Below, piece after piece: positions 33,001 through 45,300 of a stretch of DNA of 64,000 nucleotides; within the stretch, counting starts at the first letter, position 1, and every line of letters starts with the position of its first letter. Position numbers and translations under genes: made by a program. Location: assembly GCF_902459465.1 (NCBI RefSeq), contig NC_047077.1:3224001-3288000 (forward strand), given 5' to 3'. The notes beneath the pieces are model-generated. The model was not told the DNA's origin, searched no databases, and saw only the letters and a program-made list of their open reading frames with translations. The DNA is from Asterias rubens (lineage: Eukaryota > Echinodermata > Asteroidea > Forcipulatida > Asteriidae).

Positions 33001-36000
33001 AAAGATTAGTTATTACAGAGACTTGAAGTAATCAATATTTTGTACAATACATTGCAATACAATAATCTTTATTAGATCCCAAAAAGGGTAATTCAATTAG
33101 CTCTCCTGATGGGAGAGCATACCAGAGAGTAAGGGCAGCATAAGCATAATCTGCAGAGTCAATGCTTTCCTTAAAGACACTGGACACCTTTGGTAATTGT
33201 CAAAGACCAGTCTTCTCGTTAGTGCTGGGCGAATTGTGAAATTTTGATATTCGGATACCGCTGGCCAACTATCCGAAATTAACCGGATATTCAAATAGTT
33301 TTTTTCGCCGCTAGAGGGCGCTATTAAAAAATATAAAAAAATAACTTTAAAAAATTGCCGCTAGAGGGCGCTGTTCGTTTGTGAATGAGATCGTATGGGC
33401 GGATTGATATTAGTTTTAGACAGTGTCACTCGGTTCATTCATAAAAATAACCGGATCTAATTTAAAGATGGCGATTTGCTTTTTCTTTTGATCGTGATTG
33501 ACTCTACGTGAAGGAAAACTTTCGTAATTTTTGAACAAATTACGTCAGAAATGTCAGTTTTAACTCTTCACGGAGGTGAGCATAGTTAAATACTTAATTT
33601 ATGCTGTTTTATGCTGTCTTAATAGAAGTTTCATAAGGATTCAGACAAACAGTCCTATCAGTTGTCGCCCGACGTCCGCGGATATTGGGATATTAAAAGA
33701 ATATCCGGTTACTTGGTTGTACTTAAAAAACTATTCGAATATCCGGTTAATTTCGGATAGTTGGCCAGCGGTATCCGAATATCAAAATTTCACTATTCGC
33801 CCAGCACTACTCACAATGTTTTATACTATCAACAGCTCTCCACTGCTCATTACCAAGTTACTTTTTATGCTAACAATTATTTTGAGTAATTACCAATAGT
33901 GTCCAGTGCCTTTAATAGAGAGGGTATACCAGAGGGTAGGGCAGCATTAGGGTAATCTACAGAGTCGATGCTTTCCTTAACAAGACAACAAGTGGTGAAC
34001 CTCCTCTTACCTGAAGCTCAGGAGGTATGGATTCCAGAGCTTTCTGGATGACTCTGCATCCATACATCTGGAGTGCCAATGGCAGGACATGACCACGAAT
34101 ACGCTGAGCCAATGCCTGCTTCTGCTCTGTTGTGCCAAACTCAAAGAACTTCTGGATGACGTAGTTTCCAAAAACGTCTGTCATCAGACTGTAGGCTGAA
34201 CCTAAGATCTCACTGAACACCTGGTATAGGATTGGTACGACATAAGATATATTTAATGTCATGGAAATACATGCATCCATTTATTAAAAGTACTATGGGG
34301 TCACTTGGAGGGAGATCGCATTGTAGCTTTCAAGGGAGGAAATATGGGCAACCAGGGATTTAAAAAAGTGAAGAGAGATAATCCGGAGCAATGTGATTTA
34401 ATGATTTGAATGTACGGACCAGTGTGCAGAACTCAATAAGTTGGGCTATTAGGAGCCAGTGTAGTTGCCTTAGAAATGGTGAAGTTTTGGAGTGTTTTGT
34501 CTACTGGAAATATCTACTGGAGATTGCCCGGTAGCTGCCTCTACCTACCAGGCAATCTCAGTGGTCTAGTTAGTCAGACACTGCTCTAGAATTGTAAAGG
34601 TCGCGAGTGCAAACCCCACCCAAGTAATATGCCTGTTGATTTTTTTCAGAGCTCTGGAAAGTACTGAGTATACAGTGCTAACACAAATCGGTGAAAATGG
34701 GTGAAACAAAAAATAATATTCTTTATCCCTGATGCAAAATTTCCACCTGGAAATATCCAGCTATTGTTTATTTACCATCTGTCTCTCTGAGGATGTAGCC
34801 CTCTCTAGTTTCTGCTGAATGAACCTAGAGCCATGCTGGTCCTGAGAGAACTCAACGATGTGACCCGAGAGGTCGCGTAGCTGCAGATTGGGAAAGCGGT
34901 TGTTGCGGAAGTCCTCAAGCAGACGGCTGCGTCCTGGGGCGCTCTTCTCCATGTAGGCGGAGCTACGGAGGCTACGTGGGGGGAAGAGAGTGTTGGACCA
35001 GCCGCTGGATGTGGTTGCAGCTCCACTGCGGAATTTCACCTCTGAACCTGGTAATTGAAGAAACGACAAAACAACATAAAACTCACTATTCCAGAGAAGT
35101 CTGTCAATTAGAAAATGTTATTAAGAGGTAATTCAGGCCAGGAATTTTAAAGTTGAAAGGGCAAGTCCATTTTCATCTTGCAAAGTGCAAAATCTTCTAA
35201 ATCTTCCATCTTTAAGTCAATGAGAAACTTGTGAAGGTCTGGTAGTTAACAGGTTTTTCAAACTCGAAACTCCAAACTACATAAAAATGTACCTTTTCAT
35301 GCGTTTACGGTATCCCGTTTGAATACAATGTGACTTTTTGCTCCATGTTAGCATTTTATTTATTTCGGCAAAGATTGAATTTTGACACAAGATTAGACAC
35401 AAGATTATTCCATCTTTTAAAACAAGAATAAAACAAGAATGAACATTAGATGAGATGGCGAGACACTTAATCTCAAGGACCTTCTAGTGTTAGTTCTGGA
35501 ATCCTACCCCTGTTGACAATCACATCAAACTCATTGAAACATACACAGTGTTACCTCAAATCTAATTTTCGAGACAAGAACACCCAAGCTAGTCTATTCA
35601 ACCTTGCAGGGGCCAATTTCATGGCTCTGCTTGCCACTGAATTCTGCGCTTACTATCACCATTCTCCGCTTCCTGTGCAAGCGCTAATTTCTGCGCTAGC
35701 TGTGTGACTAAAGAATGCCAACAACCTGTCTCCGAGTTACCTCTCATCTCTACTTCATACCCGGAAGACTCCTCGTACTGTCTTCGCTCCTCTGTCGGAG
35801 GATGTCTTCAAGTTCCCAAATATCATAAACACGCTGGTGACCGTGCTTTTTCTGTCTCTGCCCCTAGGCTATGGAATAACCTTCCCCCTCATGTTAGAAA
35901 TTTAACTGGTCTCACCCCTTTTAAAAAGGCCCTCAAGACTCAACTTTTCTCTGCTCGCATGTAATCTGGGTTTCTCCAGTGTACCCCCCCCCCCCCTACC

Positions 36001-39000
36001 CTGCCCTTCTGGCTCTCTGTTCTTTTCTTTTTCCAGCGCTTTGCATCCTCTGGTAAAAGACGCAATATAAATGTCATGTTTATTATCTATTATTAAATGT
36101 GGAGAACGCACATCAACAAGCAAAGATTCCCTGTACCCAGTGAAATACGCTTAACATAAGTGCGGAATTTCCTGCTTCTGTAGGCGCAGATATTTTTACT
36201 AACAATAAGCAGAGCCATGAAATCTGGCTAGGGTTTGCTCCTAAGCTAACATTTCTTAATTTAATTGCTTACCAAACGGTGCAGCTGGGTTGACAGCTCT
36301 CCCGGTTCCCCAGTCCCTCTTCTGCAATGTACGATCCCAGGAAGAGCTTGGAGCGGTCAACAGATTATCTACAAAGTACAAACAAAATCACTACAAATTA
36401 GGAAGCATGGAACAATAATGTCCTACTTGACGGGACACCTGTTAACATTAAGATGTTGGCGTGTAGTGGTGTTTCTGTTCAGCAGAGGGTGGGTTCGAGT
36501 CCCGGTCGTGACCTTTGTGTCCTTAAGCAAGGCACTTACTTAACCATTATTGCTGTGTCCTACAGGTAGTGTAGAGCCAAAAGTTCCTTTGTTGTGTAAT
36601 GCATGAAAAAGAACCCAGTCTACTTATTGGAAAGAGAAGGGGTTTCCTGGTTTGATCAGCAGCATAATATAAAAGTCTTATATAGCGCATGTATCCACCA
36701 AACAAGGTACTCGAGGCGCTGAGTATATACAAACTTTCAGAAAGATAGGTTATTGCAGTGATGAATTTCGAGACCCAATTAGTTAGCACCTTATAAGGGT
36801 TTACAAGGTGCTACGGCGCATACAGCAGCCACAGCCAGGAACACCGGGGCGAACCCCTTCTATTTTCGATAAGTGCACTGGGTTCTTTTACATGTGTTAC
36901 GCAACACATGTGACCAACGGCTTTCTGTCCCATCCAAAGGACGAAGCAATGGTTAAGTGTCTCGCTTAAGGACACAAGTGTCACAGCTTGGGATTCAAAC
37001 CCACACTCTACTGATCAGAAACACCAGAGTTTGAATTCGGTGATCTTAACCGCTCGGCCACGACACTTCCAGCACCTTGCAAATTATTACATGATGCTAT
37101 AAAAGGATTAGGTCTCATACACAATGTAGCGCCACATATTTTGCAGGAAATCAATATCGAGCGCTTTGATACACCCATGTGGTGGAGGACAATGTACAGC
37201 TTAAAAATTCATTACTGAGAGAATTCAATTCTGTTTGCAGCAGCTGCGTTATGAAAGGCCCAATCTCATAGAGCTGCTTAAGCACAAAAAGTAGCTATGC
37301 ACAAATACGTTATGCTTACTATAAAAAGGTGACAAACAAACCTACCATATCACATGCACAGTTTGTGACTGGTACCCTGCTTGCTCAGCAATATCTTTTG
37401 CTCAAGAATACAATCTACTTTTGATAATTATATAACTATGTTTTTTATTGTTGGCAGGGGTCTGGTTGTACATATCGTAAGATGACAGTTTTAGTACTTT
37501 TGTATAACCTTGACAGCCCCTGTCCATCATGTAAACATTGTGTAAGTTTAAAAAATTAAATAAATAAATAAAACAAGAATTGAGGAAAGCTTGGAGACAG
37601 CGCTTACCAAGTCCCAGTCCACCGAGTCCACTTTGTGATGGGGGAGGGGTTAGTGAACCTCCTGCAGAGGGCATCCCAATAGGGCCAAGCTGTGGAGAGC
37701 TTCCATAGAACTGGCTCATAGAGAGACCCTGGCGTTTGTAGTCACTACCAGTCAGTGAGTCACGGCGAGCTGTAGGGGAGTCTGGTCCTGAAGAACCCAA
37801 ACCTGGCAACAAAGAAATTGGTCTTAATTACGACTAATTAACAAGCAAATCTTGACGCAATCTCATGGCCCTGCTTACTGCCGCATTCTACGCTTACGAT
37901 CATCATTCTCCGCTTTTGATCACCATTCCTCGCTTACTATGCAAACGCCGAATTTCTGTGCTAGCTGTGTAAGCATAGAATGCCTAGTAATGTGGAGAAC
38001 ACACACGCACACGTAAAAATTCCTTGCTTACTACGCTTGATGTAAGCACGGAATTCCCTGAAATTAATATTAATGCGTTGTTGCAATCCTATTGCATTGA
38101 TGCACTAAGCATAAAAAAAATGTTAATCTCAAAGCTTTTCAACTTGAACAAATTAGAGCAAAGCTTCATGTCGTAAATAAATAAATGGAATCAAAAATAA
38201 AACCAGCAATGGGCAGCAGGAAATATGTAGCACAAGTTGAAAGACCAAATCACTTGAGTATAGTGATTAAAGGACTTTTCGAAACTACTTTTTAGTATTA
38301 ATTAACAGTATTTTAGGGAAGTAAGTTGATGACATGTACCAGCTTGCCTGCCAGGAAAGGCCAAGCTTGCCTGCCAGGAAAGGCCAAGCTTGCCTGCCAG
38401 GAAAGGCCATGCTTGCCTGCCAGGAAAAGCCAAGCTTGCCTGCCAGGAAAGGCCAAGCTTGCCTGCCAGGAAAGGCCAAGCTTGCCTGCCAGGAAAGGCC
38501 AAGCTTGCCTGCCAGGAAAGGCCAAGCTTGCCTGCCAGGAAAGGCCATGCTTGCCTGCCAGGAAAGGCCAAGCTTGCCTGCCAGGAAAGGCCAAGCTTGC
38601 CTGCCAGGAAAGGCCAAGCTTGCCTGCCAGGAAAGGCCAAGCTTGCCTGCCAGGAAAGGCCAAGCTTGCCTGCCAGGAAAGGCCAAGCTTGCCTGCCAGG
38701 AAAGGCCAAGCTTGCCTGCCAGGAAAGGCCAAGCTTGCCTGCCAGGAAAGGCCAAGCTTGCCTGCCAGGAAAGGCCAAGCTTGCCTGCCAGGAAAGGCCA
38801 AGCTTGCCTGCCAGGAAAGGCCAGGCTTGCCTGCCAGGAAAGGCCTTGACAGTTATACTGTCACTCTCTAAGCAAACAAAAGTCACATGACTGAGGTCAA
38901 AGGAAGACCTTTGATTGGTTGAGAGCTGGGTCAAATTTCATAGAGCTGCTAAGCACAACAATTTGCTTCGCAAACTTGTTAAAAAAAGGTTTACCAACCA

Positions 39001-42000
39001 AATTTCTATTTGTTACATATTGCTTGTTTACTGGTATTCAGCTGGTGTTTGGTTATCCTGAAAATCACATGGAAATTTGGTTGGTAATCCTGTTTTTATC
39101 GAGGCAAAAATGTCATGCTGAGCAAATTTTTGTGCTTAGCAGCTCTATGAAATTGGGCCCTGTGCTCAGTGCATACACATCTTTATTGTTTGACCTCATT
39201 GCTGGTGGTCAATGCAAGGGACCTATTCTGTCTGTATTAGCTTACTTGTTCCAATTGGTCCCACAGATGATCCTACTGCTCCGATGCTACCATTGCTAAA
39301 CACTGAGCTGCTAGGCGCTGTGTAGGTACCTAGACTACCACTGTTCTGAGGAGCATTAGAGGCCATGGCGTTACTACCATACATGGAGAGGGCAGCAGGT
39401 CCCTGCTGTTGATTCTGCTGTTGGTTACCCATCATTCGGAATCCGTTGGCTGGTAGACCATTCATGACGGGTGCTGAGTAGCAAATAAATACACAAATAG
39501 CATCAGTATACCTTTTCTTGAACCGCTCAAGTATTTAAATCCTACATAAATCTCCCTAGTATTTAGTCAAGTAATTGTCCTATTGGGTCTTTCATGTTTT
39601 GTCTGTTCTTTATATGGGTTTTCCCCTCTTGCCATGTGTGTATGTGTATTTTTACGTTTCATTTACTTCCTGAATTTACTGTTAAATTTAACTGTTTTTA
39701 TAATGTTTAATATTAATATTTTTATCCGTCCTGTAATTGGATGTTGTACAAAATAAAATGAAATATAAACTAAAATATAAAGAGTACTCGTTACCTTGCT
39801 GAGGAGCACTGACTATAACTGATGCAGGAGAGACGAGGCGTACTGGTCCACCAACACCCCCTGGCCTTGGGTTGATGATTAGGGCACCAGTCTGGTCATA
39901 GTAGGCCGGGGCAATCACTTGGTAACCAGCTGAAAGCAATGTTCATTACAAACGTTAAACAGTATATTTTTATATGTAACTATTTTTGTATGTAAACTAT
40001 TTTTTTTGGTATGAACAGCTCTTAACATCCACTGGAGTCAACATATGACTAACAAAGTCCTAAATGGGAACCTACCCAAGCTATCAACAAAAATCAGACA
40101 GAGAAGGACGCGATTTGCTGGCCACTTCTACAGGAGCAAAGACGAACCAGTGTCCAGTATTGTTCTGTGGACCCCTAAGCATGGTAGCAGGAAACCTGGT
40201 AGACCGGCAATAACATACACTGACATTCTTAAAATGGACACAGGACTTGAATCACCATATTTCAAGTCAGCAATGGGGGACAGGAAGGCTTGGGAAACAA
40301 TCGTGATTGAAGGACATCACTCGACTTAAGCAAGTTGTATGAATTGCAATTTTTACTGTAATTTGGCCGTTGGCCACGAATGTAAAAAGAAATAAACTAT
40401 CTATCTATCTATCTATCTATCTATAATGATCAGGGTTCCAATGCAGTCAAACTAAAGGAGAATTATCGTAGAGATGTTATATTTGTATCGGGGATAAAGA
40501 ATAAACCCCTTACACCGATGTGGGTAAGCACTGTATACTCAGTACTTTCCTGAGTTCTGTGAAAATGATCTAGCTATCAGCTACACTAAGTATTCAGGAA
40601 ATGAATAGTGTGTGTACAATTACATGTAAAAATGAATTGTTATCAAATATGAATGAGAAAACATTGGCACACGATTAAGATTGGTTGAAAGGAATGAAAA
40701 GGCCTAGTGATTAGGGGCAATAATGTTGGAAGCGCTTTGAGACATAGTGTATAATAAAAATAATAATAATAACCGTATTTATAACGCGCCTTTTGCCAAA
40801 GGATACAAAGCGCCAGGTATTATTATTGCAAGGAGTGGGAAGAAGTTTGAGATATAATACCTAATCCTTAGCACACTGTAATGGTTTACAAGGTGTTGTG
40901 GCGCAATATGCTGCCAATCAAGCCAGGAACACCGGGGGGAACCCCTTCTCTTTCCGATAAGTGCACTGGGTTCTTTTACATGCGTTTACACAACACATGG
41001 GACCAACGGCTTTACGTCCCATCCGAAGGACGAAGCAATGGTTAAGTGTCTTGCTTAAGGACACAAGTGTCACGGCTGGGGACTCGAACCCACACTCTGC
41101 TGATCAGAAACCCTTAGAGTTTGAATTCGGTGCTCTGAAATATCGGCCACAACACTTCCACAAAGCGCTCATATAAAAACCAATTGATATTATTATTTGT
41201 AATGTCTGGTAGAAGTGAACAAAATTAAGAGCAAAGCTGGACTCCTTAATGTAAAATGACAGCCTAACATATCTTAATTCTTTTGATTTGGGGATGAACA
41301 AATAAAAATTTACTTGAGAGTGATTTGAGCCAACCACCTCCAGCTTAAACGTTCCGGTGCTGTATAAAGGGCCCATTGATTTCATTGGATACAATGATTT
41401 CATTGGACAAACGTGTAGTGACATAAGCTTTCCACATTTGTGTTATGATTGGTCTTAGGTGATGTAGTTTGTCAGCTTGCACTTCCTATCATCTGCATGC
41501 AGCGTGTGCATAGTATTTGTACATTTGTAGTAAGTTGTTTTATTCACTATGTAGTATATGAACATGCACGTGTGAAAGGACTACGAATTGACTATGAATC
41601 TCTGTGTGAAATGGAAGCGAGGTCAAAGGTAGATCTGGCAAAACCCCACCATGCATTATTCATGAGCCTCGAAGTAAGATGTCAGATGTTCAGGCTAACT
41701 TGACTCTAACTGTTCTTGCTGCATAAAAACGTGCACATACCATCAGCGTTGCGCATTATGCAAGGGGTATGTTGTGTGTGGCCAGATGACCAAACAAAAC
41801 GTTAAAGGCAGTGGACACTATTGGTAATTACTCAAAATAATTTTTTGCATAAACCTTACTTGGCAACGGGTAATGGGGAGCTGTTGATAGTATAAAACAT
41901 TGTGAGAAACAGCTCCCTGTGAAGTGGAGTAGTTTTCGAGAAAGATGTAATTTTCCACAAATTTGATTTCAAGTCCTCAGTAGTTTTCGAGACCTCAGAA

Positions 42001-42311
42001 TTAGAATTTGAGGTCCCGAAATCAAGCATCTGAAAGCCAGAACTTCGTGTGACAAGGGTGTTTTTTTCTTCCATTATTATCTCCCAACTTCGACAACGAA
42101 TCGAGTTCAAATTTTCACAGGTTTATTATTTTATGCATATGTTGAGACACACCAAGTGAGAAGACTGGTCTTTGACAATTACCAATAGTGTCCAGTGTCT
42201 TTAAAGAATTGACACAAGTTTGAAATAAAAGGTACCTTGCAAAGCCTGAGCTTGAGCTTGGGCCAAAGCGGCAGCTTGGTTCCCAGCAGCCTGGTTGGCA
42301 GCTTGGTCCCC

Positions 42312-42368
<57 letters not shown>

Positions 42369-45300
42369 CTGTTGTTGTTGTTGTTGTTGCTGCTGCTGTG
42401 GGGTCATTGGTCGACCGTTCTGTCCTCGAACCTAGTAAACAACCACAACAAAAATGACTTGCATTATTCTAAGATTTAAATCGTAGAATATAACATGCTA
42501 TCGAAATGGTTATTGATTTGGGGGGGGGGGGGACAAAGAAACATTACTACAGTAGGATTTGAACCAACGAACTCTGGATAAACATGCCAGCGCTCTACCA
42601 ACTGAGCTACCTATGCCATTTAGAAGCAACACAACACAACACAGACATAAAGAACCTATAGACGGACAGCACCTATGGAAATCAACGTCTGGATAGTGAA
42701 ATTTGAACAGCACCCGACTATACCCAAACCCAAACCAAAAATAATTTACCTAGTCAGTTTCCCTTGAGGTTTACTATCGAAATGGTTATTGATTAGAAGA
42801 AGAAAAATGTCTATCAAACAAAATCCGTAAACATGCTTCACCCCTCACTTTTTATTTTTATTTTTTGTATGCATGTTGCCAGAAACACAAGGCCTGAAGG
42901 CCACTTCAAGGTATGGGCTACAATTTAGTTTTTCCAGAGGCCGTTGCCACCTACTCCTAGGGCTGAAACAGGGTTACCCCTATTACAGTCCATATGGATA
43001 GAGGCTTGGGTATCATCTGGGCCCAATTTCATAGAGCTGCTAAGCGTGATTTTCAGGATGAGAAAACAACAGCTGCAATACCAGTAACAAGGAATATGCA
43101 ACAAATTGAAATTTTGTAGGTAATCCTGTTTTTACCAAGGAAGACATTTCATGCTTAGCAAATTTGTGTGCTTAGCAGCTCTTTGAGACCAGTCTGAAGC
43201 CTACAGGGCGACATGAGTTAGTCAATCCTACCTGCTGCTGTTGCTGTTGTCCAGGTTGCTGCTGCTGGTTAGGCTGTTGTTGTCCCTGCTGCTGTATGAT
43301 ACCCACTGGGTAGACACTCCATGGAGCTACACCATAAGCATACTGGGGCTGTACTACAGTAGCACCACCTGCAGATGGTAACAACAAATTAATCTCAGTC
43401 AACGCCATCATAAACCATTCATTCATACCACATTTATTTTCCTATCACAGAAAGACAAAAATACAGAAGTGCATAGACATTCATAAATACCTCAGATAGT
43501 TTTGCTATTCCTATTGGTGGAGAGCGCAGCTGGAGTTGTTTATAACCGGTTGTTTTCGGATACGTTTAGCCCACGCTAAATGTATAAATCTGTGGACATT
43601 GTGTTTTTTTGTCCTACAAAAAGTACCTAGACCCTGTAACAGTTGCCTAGAACACGTATTGGAATAAAAGTTACTGAGAAAGAATATACTAACCTGCAAT
43701 AGCCAAGTATGGATCCTGGCTGTTGGGTGCCCCAGTGATGATATAGGGGTTGGGTGCAAACGCAGTCGGTGCTAAACCTATAATCAAACCAGAAATCATA
43801 CATAAAGAAGTTGAGTGGTGTGGGCAGTCAGCCTATAGAAGCATCGAGCTGTATCACGCTATGGTCTCAGTTTTAACCTTCAGGTTTACAGATGGTTAAA
43901 GGAACATGTTGCCTTGGATCGGACGAGTTGGTCGATAAAAAGCGTTTGTAACCGTTTGTTGTAAAATGCATAATGGTTGGAAAGATGTTGTAAAAGTAGA
44001 ATACAATGATCCACACAAATTGTGCCTTGAAATTGAGTGGTTTTCCCTTTACTTTGCGAACTAACACGGTCGGCCATTTATGGTTAACTTTAGATGTCAT
44101 GTCTACTAATAATAACAACAACATCTGGATTTCTTCTTTTTAGCCTATTTCACTCCACTGCAGGAGGAAAGCCTCTTTCCCAATTCTCCATCTCACTCTA
44201 TTCTGCGCTGTCTGTTGCCAAGCAATGCCCCTGTTTGTACTTAGTTCATCTCTCCATCTTCTGTTTTGTCTTGAGAGTTTTTTTTAAAGGACAGATTAGT
44301 CTGAGCTTTTTCAATTGGGACAGGAAGACTGTTCCATAGGCGAGAGGCAGCAGTGGAACAAGCTCTCTCACCAGCTAGTTTGCACGACTTGTTCACCACA
44401 CAAGGGATATGGCATCATAGCTTCGAAGGGATTATGGGCAGTCATGGATCTCAAACAGTGAAGAGAGATTACACGCCTATTTAACACTATTTCCCAAAGG
44501 ATTTTGTTATTTTGTTCTTCCAACCTTAGCTCACTTAAGCAAAAAGGAAACAAGATGGATGCACCACAGCTCTATTTGTGTTTAGAAGAATATACTCCAA
44601 TATTACTATCATTTTACATTCAAACGGCTTTGCATGACAATTACTTCACTTTGCAAAAGTGCAAATTCAGGTGAGGTTTGTAGAAAAACAACGTGTAAAT
44701 CTCTTTTGAGTAGTGGTAGTTGGGAGAAGAACCGGTGGTTTTCATCACCAACACTAAACAAACGAGATTTACCCGTGCTAGTCTAAGAGCCCCTGTTTGT
44801 CTACTTACCAAGTTGCTGCTGTTGTGCAGCAGCAGCTAGTGCATACTGCTGCTGTTGCTGTGGTGTCAACTGCTGCACAGTGATGGCCTGCTGTGCTGCT
44901 TGGCGAGGCTGAAACATCTGTACAGAACCAGGCTATAATGACATTTGAAAAGACATTCAGTGAGTTTTAAAATTACACAGCTGTGGAGTTGCAGTTGTAG
45001 GTACAGCAATAGGTGAAATTCCACGGGTACTCAAGCTATGTTTGACACAAAATTGGTTACTCACGTTACATTTTGGGACATTGCCGTACCAATTTTGTGT
45101 GTCTTGTACATTATACATGACAATATTCTCTGGATGTCATCTTTGGTGCTTAAGTATGTCTGGGTACCCAAATCCTTTAATATTACAAGATGTTCAGAAT
45201 TAGGGACTGTCCTTATTTTTGACTTGGAATTCTCCAGAATACGCAGTCCCTAGAACAAAGGGACAGTTGGAAGGTGTGGACACTTTCGGTAAACAGTATT

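Noticed and set aside
38342..38847. CRISPR-like array
   Set aside because: Units are directly abutting without spacers and the window is animal nuclear DNA; it is a minisatellite.
38285..38934. Six overlapping open frames of 156-210 codons on both strands
   Set aside because: All are translations of the 23-bp minisatellite, whose unit has no stop in any frame; no start context, homology or splice support.
42540..42615. tRNA gene candidate on the minus strand
   Set aside because: A and B boxes are present but the acceptor stem does not pair and the T stem has a mismatch; the sequence lies inside a SINE with its own target duplication.
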